Origin: Agelaius tricolor
Taxonomy: Eukaryota > Chordata > Aves > Passeriformes > Icteridae
Reading direction: 5' to 3'
Length of the DNA: 64,000 bases
Assembly: GCA_023055355.1 (NCBI GenBank)
Contig: JALJCS010000002.1
Coordinates: 76,651,001-76,715,000, forward strand
The notes under the pieces are model-generated. The model saw nothing but the letters and a program-made list of their open reading frames with translations, made no database searches and was not told the origin of the DNA. Made by a program: the position numbers and the translations under genes. Below, in pieces: positions 24,985 through 37,953 of the stretch. Each line of letters starts with the position of its first letter. Position 1 is the first letter of the stretch.

Positions 24985-25460
24985 GAAAGTACATGGAGGT
25001 GCTGGAACGTGTCCAGAGAAGGGCAGTGGAGCTGGTGAAGGGTCTGGTGCACAAGTCCTGCGAGGAGCAGCTGAGGGAGCCGGGGGTGTTTAGCCTGGAG
25101 AAGAGGAGGCTCAGGGGGCCCTTGTTGCTCTCTCCAAGTACCTGAAAGGAGGCTGTGGTCAGGTGGGGTCAGTCTCTTCTCCCAGGCAACCAGTGACAGG
25201 ACAAGAGGACATAGTATTAATGTGCATCAGGGGAGGTTTGGTTTGGACATTAGGAGCAATTTCTTCACAGAAAGGTTGATTAGACATTGGAATGGACTCC
25301 CTAGTGAGGTGTGGAATCACTGTCCAGGGAGGTATTTAAGGACAGACTGGATGTGGTGTTTAGTGCCAGGGTCTAGTTGACACGGTGGCTGGTCATGGGT
25401 TGGATTTCAATGATGTCAGAGGTAGTTTTCAACCTAATTTATTCTGTGATTCTTTGATTT
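24985..25460 (+). mobile_element. CR1 LINE 3' end, different subfamily
   Basis: 5'-truncated CR1 with a GC-richer body. It matches the CR1 subfamily whose 3' region runs aggaggctcagggggccctt, cagtgacaggacaagagg, ggtttggacattaggagcaa, then ggaggtatttaaggacagac. It ends with caacctaatttattctgtgattctttgatt, a decayed terminal repeat. The ORF2 C-terminal tail is broken by stops. The body differs from the 3165 and 61580 copies, so at least two CR1 lineages inserted in this window. Confidence 0.9.
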
Positions 25461-27699
25461 GCATCTGTGTACACTGGTTTCAGCTCCAGCAGCCTCTATT
25501 TCTAGTGACAGGGCAAGGAAATAAAATATGAGACGAGATATCTAGTGTAATTCCTCCTTCCTTCAATATATTATTACATTCTGTGATTGCAGCCAGCCTG
25601 CTGATTTTGGCCTGGAGTCAGCTGCCAGGTCTCAGGTGACAGCTGTGACTAATGACTGAGATACTGGAAAGAGTAACTGCAGCTCTCTGCACCAGGATCC
25701 TGGTTTGCTTCCTCATGCCCAGGCCAGGAGGGTGGGCAGTGTCAGAGCTTACATGCTGGCTCACTTTCCCTGGTAAACTCACAGGCATCCTAAACCTGGG
25801 CATTTCCCACCAGAATACTCTGACTCAGCACTGCATTTCTGTGACAGCTCACGTTCTCACCCAGCCCCGTCCTGAAGCAGTGGCTGTCTCAGGAGGTAAT
25901 TTTGTTATTTTTCTCCCAAAACCTCTCCCAGGGGGGCTTTAAAATATAAGTACTAAGATCTTGAGACACCATTATTTTCTTGGGAGAAAGAAGTCAGTTA
26001 AACATTTTTTTCATTACTATCCCATCTATTATGTTGAAGGTTTATATTTTTTTTTACAGTCACATTGTATCGCTAAATGTTTTAACTCTTGCATTTAATT
26101 TCTACCTGGCCATTTATACTCCCTTCCTCATAACCACACAGCAGCCTCAGAAAAAACAATTGAAAACTTAAATGGCACATACAATGCTCACAGCTTAATA
26201 TAGTATGGGTTATGTTCTCTGTGCATTATGTTATCTTGTACTTAGAGTTGTGTGGATACTTTTAAACATGTAACTGTAGCTATGCACCTTGCTGAGAATT
26301 TTTCAAGTAGTACATCCAATATGTATGAGAACTTTATTTAAAAAAAAAAGAGAAACTCTAAAAATCTATTGAGATGATTCTGGAAAAGAGCCAGACTACA
26401 GCAAAGACACTGAATATGTAAAATAGCATCTATTTAGTTTGACATGTGGAAAAACATGTCCAGCAGCTAGCAAATCAATGTAAAAATACATACTTGCTAG
26501 CCTTCACAGAAAATTCAGGGCAGCATAATGCAAGTTCTCCTAGAATTCAGCATTGATTATTATGCTAATATGGCCATAAAAATAGGAGCATATGGCTGGA
26601 AGAGACAGTCTAGGTCATGATCTAGTAGACAGTCTGGATCATGTGGGTTAAAACACTCAGAGCTGTGGGCAACTGAGGAAAAATCTCTAGTTCCAAAGGC
26701 TGTAGAGACTCCACAAGTAAATAATCCCCTAGACTGCAAAGCATCTGCGTCACCCTGTACTGAATTTATAGTTTTACACAGGCTAAGTGTCACAGCTGTG
26801 CCATGGGAAGCATGAGTGAGAAACTGAGAACTTCTCTCTACTGGCATAGTACATGTTAAACAAAACTCACTCAAGGACTGACTAATTTCTTCTCTATATA
26901 GAAAGGCAAGAGAAAAAAATCCTTTAAACTAAAACTTGGGGGAAAACCCCCTCCCTTGATCAGTAACTTTAACCCTTAGTGTCAGCCTTGAGCTGTATAA
27001 TGCACTATGACCCTCAAATGTATCTTGTAAACTTCCTCCCTGCAGTTATGGTGAATACTTTCCAGTTTCAAAGCTGAAAGAAAAATCTGCCTCTCTTAGA
27101 AACTAGAGCATCCACCTGGGGAAATCCTCCCATGCCTCCATATGTGACATATAAAATGCTTTGAGAACATGCTATAAATTCAATACAAGCTCATAAAGTT
27201 CCAGGTACTTAGGGTATGTCTCTGCCTATGACCTATGTGAAGTCTGATTGCCCATGCCCACAGCCTGACTCAGAAGCTTAGAGATGGTCACCCCATGTCA
27301 TTTGGGATACTATAACTTACCTGCAAAACTCAGTAGATCTTGTAGAAGAACTTTTCTGGGCTGGGAGGTGGAGGCCAGGAGCAGTGCCTGAGGATATGGC
27401 ACTAGCTGATGCTGTCTAGAGGACTGAAGTGAGCCACCAGTGTCCTAGTCCCAGACATTGCCTTACTCTGTTACATAGCTCTCCCTATAGATCAACTGAA
27501 GTTCATCTTAAGACAAATTTAGTTTCACTTTTGCCCAGAGCCCGTGTGGAAACTCTTAAAATTTTGCTTCTCAGATACTAGGAATTTCCAGAATATATTT
27601 ATTCCTGATCAATTTACAGTTATTTGATTTTATGTTAGTGCATGTATTTAGCTTAAGCCATTCTATAGAGACATATATCTAGATACCTCATTTATCCTC
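25461..27699. other. Gene-free sequence
   Basis: No gene recognised. The plus-strand 96-codon frame at 25652-25942 has no supported splice sites. A 40-nt minus-strand segment at 27321-27360 has strong splice-like borders and is discussed as a finding. Confidence 0.5.
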
Positions 27700-27960
27700 T
27701 TCCAATTCTTTTTTTGATTGGCCAAACAACCTTGGCTAAAAAACCTCTGCAAGGTCTCATTGTAAGTCCTTCTCATTACTTAATCATTTTTATAGATTGT
27801 TTCTGCTTCTCTTCCAGTTTAATTCTATCTTTTTTGAACATAGATGACCAGCCCAGCACACAATATTCCAAATGACACCTCTTGCAATGGTTTGTTTCAG
27901 TGGCACTTCTGCAATTCCCTATCTCATGTTAACATTGTGCTGTGCGCCTTTTAACATAAA
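27700..27960 (-). mobile_element. Old, degenerate CR1 fragment
   Basis: The plus strand reads cttccagtttaattctatct, then gaacatagatgaccag, then cacacaatattccaaatgac. This corresponds to the reverse complement of the CR1 ORF2 region just upstream of its 3' tail (consensus sense: cacctggagtactgtgtgca). It is heavily diverged, with no terminal repeat. Confidence 0.55.
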
Positions 27961-30900
27961 CAACCATTCAATTCTGGAAACATTTTAGAAATTTGAGGCA
28001 CTTAAAAGTAATAAATCTGAGGAATAAAACATTTAACCTAATTTCTGTAGAGCTAGGAAGGTTGATATAGGATTTTTGTGCAGGCAGGAAATTTTACATG
28101 AGCTGTTTCTTTTGTCTTTTGTTCACTTCCCAATTTCCTCACATGCTGCCAAAGAGATTTTCCATCAGCACTTTGTCATTTCACAGTAAACAGCCATTGG
28201 TTCTTCAGGTTCTCTGTATATCAGTAATTGAAGATACTCTTTTACCAGTTTTTTTTTTTTCTGTTAGTAAGGAAGTAAGACTTATCTTCATCATTTATTT
28301 TTTGCCCCTTATCTACAATCAGCATCATTTGCTGATACATATCTCGTGTAGTTCAATTGCCAAAAGGCACTGATGTCAGGGTCTGAGACCATTACTGGCA
28401 GACTCTTGAGAGTAAGAACTGTCACAGTCTGCCATAAACCTATGTGAATTTAAATGATGCATTCATACATGGTATGTGATTTATGTTACAGTGTGACAGA
28501 GACAGAAATCCCAGTTTGCAAAATGCAATCAGGATATTCACCTCATTCACAAAACCACAATGTTTCACCTCAGACTGTCAAGAAATAAAGTTTATCTTTA
28601 TCAAAGAGAGATGGCCATACTTAAAGGATATTATAACAGAAATTTTAACCTTGGTTAAGATGCCTGACTAGGAGAGGAATATATACAAACTCTTTCCTGT
28701 CACTAAATGCTTATAGAATCACAACCCATCATCCTAACTGCAAAGGACTTTCTCCTTACACTGTTGGCATTTAGGTCCTGGAATGTGAAATAGTTTTGCA
28801 TTTCAAGTTAAATAAGCTACTTGCAGAGGAATAAGTTCAAGCTAATATAAATTGGTGCCACCTATCTTTCTAAGCACACTAATATGAAGCAGAGGAAAAT
28901 GGAGAGGAATGCTAAATAGGAAATGTAGGTAAAATCCTTTTTATCAGTGTTTCTGTGCTCCACCCCAGCATGAATATCATGTTGTGCAGAGAATATTGGT
29001 GGAAGTTTTTTACTCTTTTCTCCTGCTTTATTCTATAAATATCCACATTCCTAATGCTCCATTTAGTGCCTACAAATTCTATTAATTTTTACCCTTTCTT
29101 TGTTGGCAATGCTCTTGTTCTAGCCTCAGTTATCTTATTTTCTTGAACAACTCTTCAGAGTCTGTCATTACCATCTGTCACACATTAACCTGTGTAAAAC
29201 TTTCCTTTGGTAAGACCAACTGAAGAGGCTTTGGCTTTTGTGTTATCTTACCCCTCATTAACATAACATAGGAATTACATAAAGACTCCTTTTTTTTCTT
29301 CAAAGGTAAAGACAAAACTCTAGAAGAAGTAATATTTGTGTTGCTTGCATTACAGTGATGAATCCCAGCTTCTCTTTTCAACAGAAAGTGCAAATATTCC
29401 TGTGGCAGAGGAGAATCTGCTATTTATCCCAAGAAATGAAATAGTAAAGCCAGTGCTAACTTTTTTGGTGGGGGGGGGGGCATAGCACATGAGCAACCTA
29501 TGAATAATATATTTTTGAGGACCTGGTAATGCAGATGCTGACAAAATATCTCCAGTATTTGTGTCACTTTACAATGTCCTTGGACCTCATTCAGTTGTAG
29601 ACTTCATCACCTACGATACAAGTGCAAGGGACTGAAGCATATCTTCCCCATTGCCTTAACACTTAAACAAGCCCTTGAACACTGCTTCTGACATCCTTGT
29701 GGAGGTTCTCAAAAGTCTTCTCTGCTGCACTTGGCTGTTTTAAGGCTTGTCTGTGGATGCATAAGGTTCACCTCAACCCTTGCCCTCTGTGAATTTGGCT
29801 TCCGGATGGAATCCTGGCAGACAGATACCTGTCAGCAATGTACTGGAAGGATCCTGCCGTCATCTGTTTCAAGCTCTCTGAACAGGAAAACGAGAGGAGG
29901 GTTTTGTATTTCAAAGGACTATAGAGCTCAGGGATGGTTTTTTTAAATTGAAATTCTGGCTGCAAGAGTCATTAAATATAGTTCTGCTTCCCTTCTAGAC
30001 TGTGAGATCAAACAGCTCAGGCAACAGGAGGAATATTTGCTGACTTATGGTACATGTTCAATTTTTGCAGATTGGCTGGCTTCACTCTGCAACTTACTAT
30101 GAAAAGGACATAAAAATGTCATTGACATGTCTGGTTTTGTGCTGAAAAAATCCTATGCTAAAACATTTTCCCCAATCTGTTTCTGAACTTTTTCTTCATG
30201 GATATTCAAGTTCTAGAACTTGTTTTTCTGGAGTCTGTTGATACGTTTTTAAAGAGACTGTAGGGTTTAAAAGTTATCTCAGTTTTGACTTGATGAACAG
30301 TATTTGATTTGAAGGATCTGGTAGGAAAATCATTAATTTTTATGATAATCCAATGTATTAATGGGGAAGAGAAACCATAAAAAGTTATGCATAATTTAGT
30401 AATGTCCAAGACCATAACCCAGAAATCTTGACTCTGTGCTCACTATAGAACCATAATTTTCACTAAATTCATCAGAGCATTGTCTTTCACCTTAGGGTAG
30501 AAATCACATTAGAAAAAAAACCCAATCAACCAACCCCAGAAAAAAAAGAAAAAAAAAAATCCCTGCCCTATTAATGACTTATAAGAGGGACCCAGTTTAT
30601 GTTTTTCAGTTTATCACATTTCAGCTTCACAAAACTGAACCCCCAAAATATGGAAGCAAGCAGCTAAGCAGAAGAGTATCCCTAAACTGAAACTCAAGTA
30701 GTTTTTTTAGGATGCCTAACCAGAAGTACATGTGCTTGTACAATCTTCAACTTGAGTGTGTGGGCAGTGCTGATATGCTGTAGTAAGAAATGAGTATTTG
30801 GATACAGTTTCATTACTTAAGCAAAAGTCTGTTAGTGGAGGTTAATGTTTTGCATCTAAAGAGTCCATTTCACAATTGCACTACTTAAAAGTGGTTGGTA

Positions 30901-31605
30901 GCCAAAGTAAGAGAGAGAAGATTGTTAACTTATATAAAATATCAAAAGAATTTCTGTTACTTCCTAGGAATTAAGAGTGTTTCTGAATAATGAGGATCTA
31001 TAAATATTCCATTATTGCTTTTATTTTCAATAAAAAAGAAACCTCCAAACCAATGGAATGCTGTTGTTTTGTCCATAATCTGAAGATTAATGAGGAAATA
31101 TGGAAAAATGGAAAATATGCACCCTTTCTGCAAATTTTTGAGACATGGGACTGTCAAGTGTGAAGGAAAGTTTTGAAATATATCAAAATGGAGGAATCAT
31201 GATAAATAGGTATGGGATCTGGTAAGAAATGTGCAGAATGAGATGATCACAGCACAAACCCCAAGAGACTGTTTACTGCACCACACAGAAAGACACAGGA
31301 TCATAAGAATTCATCAGCACATATAGTTTGGTAAATGGGCCATTGTAAGGACCCTTGCAAGAAAGATTTGTGGCACCATTTAATTGACTGACTGTCCTGT
31401 CCTTTTTGAGAGATTTGATTCCCCGTTTGAGTGCTACATTTTAGGAAGACCCTAATTGTTTTCTAAGCAACACTGTGCAACAGCTTACATGAAGAAAAAG
31501 AGGATATAAATCTTAATGTAAATACTCCTAGCATGGTTACTCAGCTCTTTAGATGAAGCTGGTATTTTTGTGACTCTTCACAAAGAAGTAAGTAATAGAA
31601 ACCCA
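27961..31605. other. Gene-free sequence
   Basis: Nothing recognisable apart from simple tracts: T12 at about 28250, G11 at 29470-29480 and the A-rich run at 30511-30560. A 49-nt minus-strand segment at 29829-29877 has exon-like borders and is discussed as a finding. Confidence 0.55.
30511..30560. repeat. A-rich simple tract
   Basis: A8 and A9 runs with interspersed caatcaaccaacc. Low-complexity only. Confidence 0.8.
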
Positions 31606-31963
31606 GAATCATAGAATGGGTTGCGTTGGAAGGGACCTGACACAGGCAGGGACACCTTCCACTAGATCAGGTTGCTCAAAGCCTCATCCAACCTGTCCTT
31701 GAACACTTCCATGCACTGGGCCTTCACAGCTTGTCTAAGCAACTTGTTCCAGTGTCTCACCACACTCACTGTAAAGAATTTATTCCTTTTGTCTCTTTAC
31801 ATACCTTCTTTCACTTTAAAATTGTTGCCTTTTGTACTGTCACTTCAGGACCTGATAAAAAAATCTTTCTCCATCTTTTTTATAAGACTCCTTTAAATAT
31901 TGAAAGGCTGTTTTAAGGTGTCCCCAGGGACTTCTTTTTTTTTCCAGGCTAAACCTAGAAGCT
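31606..31963 (-). mobile_element. CR1 LINE 3' end
   Basis: Inverted CR1 copy. It begins on the plus strand with agaatcatagaatgggttg, the reverse complement of the CR1 terminus, and continues through gacaccttccactagatca, ttgttccagtgtctcaccac and actgtaaagaatttattcc. On the minus strand the decayed ORF2 tail is readable as FSLEKK followed after an insertion by FQYLKESYKKDGERFF, matching the 3165 copy. It is truncated at its 5' side near 31963. Confidence 0.93.
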
Positions 31964-34900
31964 AGAATACCCTCTAGAAAAATCAAAAAAGTTCTGCTCC
32001 TATATTTGAGCAAAGGCATGATAGAATAACATGGCTTGCTGCAATCACAGAACCCTGGGATGAACTTTGGAGGAATTGCACAGACATACTTGACCCGGGA
32101 CAGCATTTCTGACTCGAAGCTCAGAGGAGCCCTCAGAGCATGACTCTCTCAAGGTTAGGCAAGCTTTAGTGGAGCAATTCAAGTGAGGAGTTAAACTGTG
32201 CCATGGAAATGTACATGTAGAAAGAAACCTTCTAAAGGGAACTGCAATATCATAGCTGGGAAGCCAAATGATTTCAGGAACTGCACATAAGAAATTCAGT
32301 ACTTCTACAGTTAGAGTTTTCTATTAAAAATTTAGAACTTAAATCCCAGCCCTGGTTTCTGATGTTGAGCCCTCACATTCTTTTGGACTCAAGGTCCACT
32401 TTGTCCTGAACCATTTCTGGAAGCTGAGTTTTGTCATCTCTAGGGCTTTTAAAAATGCTGAACCACCTGCTAAGGAGTAGTGGGTAGGTCTTAGTGTTCT
32501 TTGTAGCCCTCGTAACTAAGCATAGTGAAGGATTTCTTTCTGAGATTGTGTGTGGAGCAGCTGGATAGATCAGAACTGCTACTGGAGTAGTGCTATCTAT
32601 AAAGAGTGAGAAAGTAGACTTGGCAAAGGGATCTGGCTGTACCAAGTGGATCCCACTGGCAGATGAAACTTCAGCAAGCTGTCTGAGTCATCTTATTATG
32701 CATCTGCTCCTTGTAGTTTATCAAGGCACCAAGGGCATTGGTTAGTCTGACAGAACTGTGAGATTCAAGTTAAATTACACCCCATGCCAGCACTGTCTAT
32801 GCTGAAATAATAGTTCTTTTGCTTCTATTATAGGATTATTATGAGATTTAAATTTATATGTGATTAGAATTTGCTTTTCAGATAATGCTTCTGTTTTTAA
32901 TGGGTTCACTGAATAGTTTTCATGTGCTTTCTCAGATGTCTTTATACAGCAGAAACAATAAGAATGGCATTGATAATGAAAGCTTTCCAGTACTTACTGT
33001 TCAAAAATATTTACATTTTGAGAAAATCCTTCTAGTGAAATTTTCACAGAGTTTTTTTCTTTTTAATGTTCTTTCTGTATTTCAAAGCCTAACGATTTTA
33101 TTTTCTGAGCCAATAATCCACCTTTGCACTTCTTGTGAGGTTGTATACTAAGCAAACCTATTTGCATTAAAGATGATGACATTTTAACAAAGTTTGGCTG
33201 TAAAATTGGTTCAGTACTTTTGCCAAGCAGCAGCATACGTTGCTAGAAATGTTCTTAAAAATACTTTCTAAAATCTTACTTTTGGTGCCATGGATATCTC
33301 TCCAGCTGTTATTTCTACTCTTCTCTTGCAGAGTGAAGCTTTGATATATGTTTGCAGACTTGTCTCATTTATTTAGAGAAATAAAGACACCCTTGCAGGT
33401 ATAGAATGATTGCAGAAATGAGGTTTGCACTGCCTGACCACTACTCCTCGTACCAGCCTAATTCTTCATCATAGCAGTTACATCCCTCCCCATGAATTAT
33501 AGAGTGTGGAACTCCCTCAGTCCATCTAAACACTGACCCTCACTGTGGCCCCTCAGACTGTGAACCCTCTGGTGCTTATCCTCCCTAAATGAGCAGCTCC
33601 TGTCATTCCAGTGCCCCTCACCATATGGCCGAATGTGCAATCCATTTTCTAGGCATCAACTCATGCATGCTGCAGGGGGTCTAAAACAATCAAGGGTCAA
33701 TTCACTCCTGGCTGCTCTGCATATCATTTTGGCTGTGGCTGAGATAATTTCTGGCCTCACTGTTTCTTTGGAGTGAGAGGGATTCACCAATATGTATATC
33801 AGTGGGAGATGCCAAAAAAATGTTAACTGGTGTTAAAGTTATGTCAGGGAGCATGGAAATGAGCTCGGGGGGGCAAGCTGGCAAGTACTGGACCCTCCAC
33901 CTAAAAAAAAATAAAGACTTCTGTGTGTGCAAGCCTGAAAGGGAAATGAGAGGAGGTGAGGGATGCCTTTATCAAACCAAGAACAGATGAGACTGCTCAG
34001 GAAAATGACATCAACAAAAGGAAGCAGCACTTATTACACTTATTACTTGTGTTAGAGAGGTCAGGGAGCAGCTGCTGGCTGAAAAGGGACCAGTCACCTC
34101 CATGATAACTCTGATCCACAGCTGGTTGTGCATGCCATGTAGTCGTAGTACTATGGGTATCCAAGGGTGGTTAATATGACCTCTTTCACTGATGTGACCT
34201 AAGTTAAAATGACTAATTAAAATGTTAGCCATAGCTGATTTGTTAGAGATTGTCGGGAAAATGGATCAGCGGTTTGTGGCCATGATGACTTGTCCCCTTT
34301 GGGTGTAGATAGGATATATATGATAAAAAAAGCTTTAATTGATGACATGAATTAACCATTAAAATTTATGAATTATTGACAGGACATTGAAACCCTAAGT
34401 TACACTAATTTGGTACTTGAAAGATCAAGTATATATAGAAAAGCAGAATTCCTAACTTTCTTAACATAAGGGGAGACATTATTTGTGAATTTATTAGATA
34501 AGGTTCATAAATGAGTATACAACAGACCTCAGTTACGGGTCTGTGGATCTTTCTTTGAGCAGTGACATCATGAGATCTGTCCAGAACTAGCAAAGAGGCC
34601 AGGCTAGATGGGGAAAATGCTGTGAGGGAAGTCACCTCAGGCTAGGGCAAGAGGCCAATGCCAAGAAGCTGATGGTGGAAGATGAGTTATCTGGGTGATG
34701 GTCTGATGAATGAATTTTTTTAGAGGTTGCTGTGTTTCTTGATTGCTTGTGTGGCCAGAAGTTTTCCAGATGCTAAGGAAGTATTGTGGTGGCTGGCATC
34801 TGGGATGTGAATGAGTGTGTTAAGATTTGTGAAATCAGTTGCACTGAAAAGATCGAGGACTAGCAACTGGAGGTGTGCAATCTTACTGAGTGAAGAGGAC

Positions 34901-37504
34901 AATTTATGTTCTGAACTTTAGGGGAAATTTTATGCTAGGGCTCTGGATCTCACTGGATGAATAAAAACCACAAAGAAAATTGCAGGAGTAAGCAGACACC
35001 CTAGCAGGAACAGTAAAAAGTTATACTTAGCAATGCAATTATCTTTAGAAGATCAAGTAGTATGGAGATAATGTGAGACATGCCAAAAGCCTTCCTGGGT
35101 CAGACTTTGTGAAGGAAATTAAACAAATAGCAAAAGGTTGTTCAGCTGTATAAATAAAAAGAACATAGGAAGGCATGAGTCCACTACACAATAACGGCAG
35201 ATCATAGATTAAAGATAATCTTGCTATGTCCTCAAAAGTAAATTGGGGACAATTGAACACAAAGCCCTTGGAGTCTAATAAGAGCAATTTCTTCTGTAGG
35301 CTGGTGTTCATTAGCTGTCATTGGTGGAAGCATCAAAAATCTGATGTTTTTTCAACACCAAATCTTGCATAGACTCCAATGAGATGTTTATCAATCATTA
35401 GTAACTCTAATTATCAGCACATGTTATCAATATGGGTGAAGAGCTGAGTAATATCCACGTGAGAACCATCATCAGCTCTACATATAAATGGCTCAAATGT
35501 AATTTTGTGAAAAGAGAAACAGTAGGATTGAGGGGAATTGACTACATGTGTATTGTAGCTTTGGCAAAATCCTGTAAACTACAGCTATTTTAGAAATAAA
35601 TTAATAAATAACCACAACAATGTACAGAATATGCACAATCTGAATTTGGAGCTGTCTTTTCCGCTCTGATTGCTCTTATCTGACAATGGTTTTTCGGCAT
35701 GGCAGATAGAGATGCAAGGCTAGAAAATGTGTTCTCATTTACTGAGTTTGCAAAATTTTCAGAGGGTGAGAGCATTGACTTTTCCAATATCCAGAGTCAA
35801 ATAGGACTAAAATACATATATCTGTTTCACTTAGGCAGTGCTTGAGTGCTTGCTAATTCCCACCTGCAGTTTTTCAGTTGCATAAATACTGAACTGAAAC
35901 TACCACGTTTGCCTTCTTGTGTAGCACATCTTGTATAGCAGCAGATTTCCATGCTGAATCAAGTCCCTTTCATTTTCATTGTTTGAATAGAACATTGATA
36001 AAACTGACATGGTGGTTCCTGTTACCTGGACATAGGGAAATAACCATATTGGCACACAGAAGAAAGATATAGAATATTTAGAAAGTGTTTTTTGTATCTC
36101 TCCATGAAGATGATTTACTGTCCTCAATGAAAAACTCCTACATGGTGAATCAATATTCAGATCACACACAAAAGTCTCTGTCTCAAAGCCTGATCTAAAA
36201 ATGCTGAAGTGAATGAGAAAATTTCTTCCATTTACACAAACTGGTTTTTTGGTCTTACAAGAATTTTGAACAGGTCAGGCCTATAAATTTGAGTGAGAGA
36301 AATACCAATTTCTAGTCCTCAGATGGAGTTAGTGGAGTTTAAGAGGTTAAGTAATTGCTGAAGCTACACTCTTAAGTTCCTTCCATTGAGAAGAACTCAT
36401 ATCCAGTCCAGGATTCTATGCCCACAAGCACATCTATTCGCTCAAGTAAGGTGGTGTTTTTAATTCCAAATTGTTGACTCTTTAGTAGTATAGGCTAATC
36501 ACAAATGAAGCACTAACATAAGCACTGAAATGCCTTGTTAATACCTGTAGGCTTCCATAAGAATCCAATAGTTCCAGATGGGGATTAAAGGAAGCACAAA
36601 GAAAGATTCTAGTAATCTCTTGGAAAACAATTCCTAGAATACTTCAGCTTAATATTGTGCAAAGGTAGCTGTAATTTGAGAAAGTCCATACTGAAACTGG
36701 TAAACTGAAAAACTGATAGATCTTCAGTAAAGATCTATGCACCCAAGAACCTGAGAATTGGACTCAGATATTCAAAGACTTAAATGAAATATTTTGTCCG
36801 CAGGAAATGTCTGTTTCTTTCCAGGAATGGAAAATTCTATTCTTGGATAGGAAAGGACTTATATGATAAAATATCTAACTAGGTGTTCACAGTAAAGCTT
36901 ACAGAGCTAACATTAATTAATAAAATTATCTATGCAGATTTTACATCTTAATTGCATTATACATAAAATATTGTGTCCTAGGAGACAATGCAAGAAAGCA
37001 TAGAAAGCAAGTTCATTCCAAATATGACCTTTGGAGGACATAAGGAAGTTTACATTATTGTGAATTTTTTAGTGTGTTTTATTTTGTTGTCAGACACTGT
37101 GAATCTTCAAAGTTTGTGACAATAACAACAAAATCAAAAGCTTTGGTAAAATTGTGATTGTTCCATGATGGCTATTGTGGTGTAGGGTTTTTGTCCTGTG
37201 TTCTAATATTGCTTACAGCTATGAATAGTTTTATTTGGAAAAATAGCTATTTTTGACTTGAATGAAAAACTTGTTGATTTAAGACAGTGAGACATACATT
37301 TATTTGATTAGCCTTCTGTTTGTGCTTGTGAAGATACACTTTCTTCCAGCAGCATACAAACTAATTTATAATTTTTTTCTAGAACCAAATAGTTCTAGAA
37401 ACCTTACACCTAATCTTTCTTGTATTTATAAGGGTCACTTTAAACTGCTTCTTCATGCAGCTTGTTCCTGCTTACCTTAATGATTTCTTTCTTTTTTTCA
37501 GTCA
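31964..37504. other. Gene-free sequence
   Basis: More than 5 kb with no recognised gene or repeat family. It contains a perfect 9-bp hairpin at 36716-36738 (atagatctt, 5-nt loop). The 88-codon frames at 32885-33151 (+) and 35045-35311 (-) have no support. Old repeats too diverged to recognise by eye may be present. Confidence 0.5.
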
Positions 37505-37953
37505 TAACTTTTGGAAGGTGCACATGGGTGATACAGCACAAGGGCCTTTTCTGCTTTTCACAGCACCCCACCAGTCAGGAGGCTCGGGATCCACAAGGAT
37601 TTGGGTGGGGACACAGCTGACCCTAGGTGATGAAAGGGACCATATGGTGTCATGCTCAATCTATAAAGCTGAGGAAAAAAAGGGGGGGACATTTGAAATG
37701 ATGACTTTTGTCTTCCCAAGTAACCATTGGGCATAATGGAACTCTGCTTTCCTAGAGATGGCTGAATACTTCCCTGCCCATGGGAAGTGCCAAATGAATT
37801 TCTTGCTTTGCTTTGCTTTACCTACTAAACTGTATTTATTCCAATCCACAAAATGTCTCACTTTTGCTGTTCCGATTCACTCCCCCATGCCACTGCAGAG
37901 GGAGTGAGCCAGTGGCCGTGGTGCCTATTACTGGCTGAGGATGAACCATGGCA
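37505..37953 (+). mobile_element. ERVL-like endogenous retrovirus LTR
   Basis: Plus-strand LTR of the same general group as 7114-7700, but a different copy. The order is aagggccttttctgctttt, then cagcaccccaccagtcagg, gggacacagctgaccctagg, ggtgtcatgctcaatctataaag (TATA box within), cttcccaagtaacc, gatggctgaa, cccatgggaagtg, tttgctttacctactaaact, a U5 with cgattcactcccccatgcc, and finally gctgaggatgaaccatggca at 37953. Lack of a clear TG start suggests 5' truncation; the left limit is approximate. The 93-codon frame at 37455-37736 crosses U3 and the TATA box and is not a gene. Confidence 0.8.

Noticed and set aside
37462..37496. Minus-strand ATG followed by a Lys-rich stretch and a consensus donor, resembling a first coding exon (MTEKKKEIIK)
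   Set aside because: The Lys codons are the complement of the pyrimidine run just left of the LTR; no upstream promoter and no conserved partner exon seen.
37455..37736. 93-codon plus-strand frame beginning after a very good acceptor
   Set aside because: Most of it is LTR U3 including the TATA box; it matches a remembered avian ERVL LTR layout.
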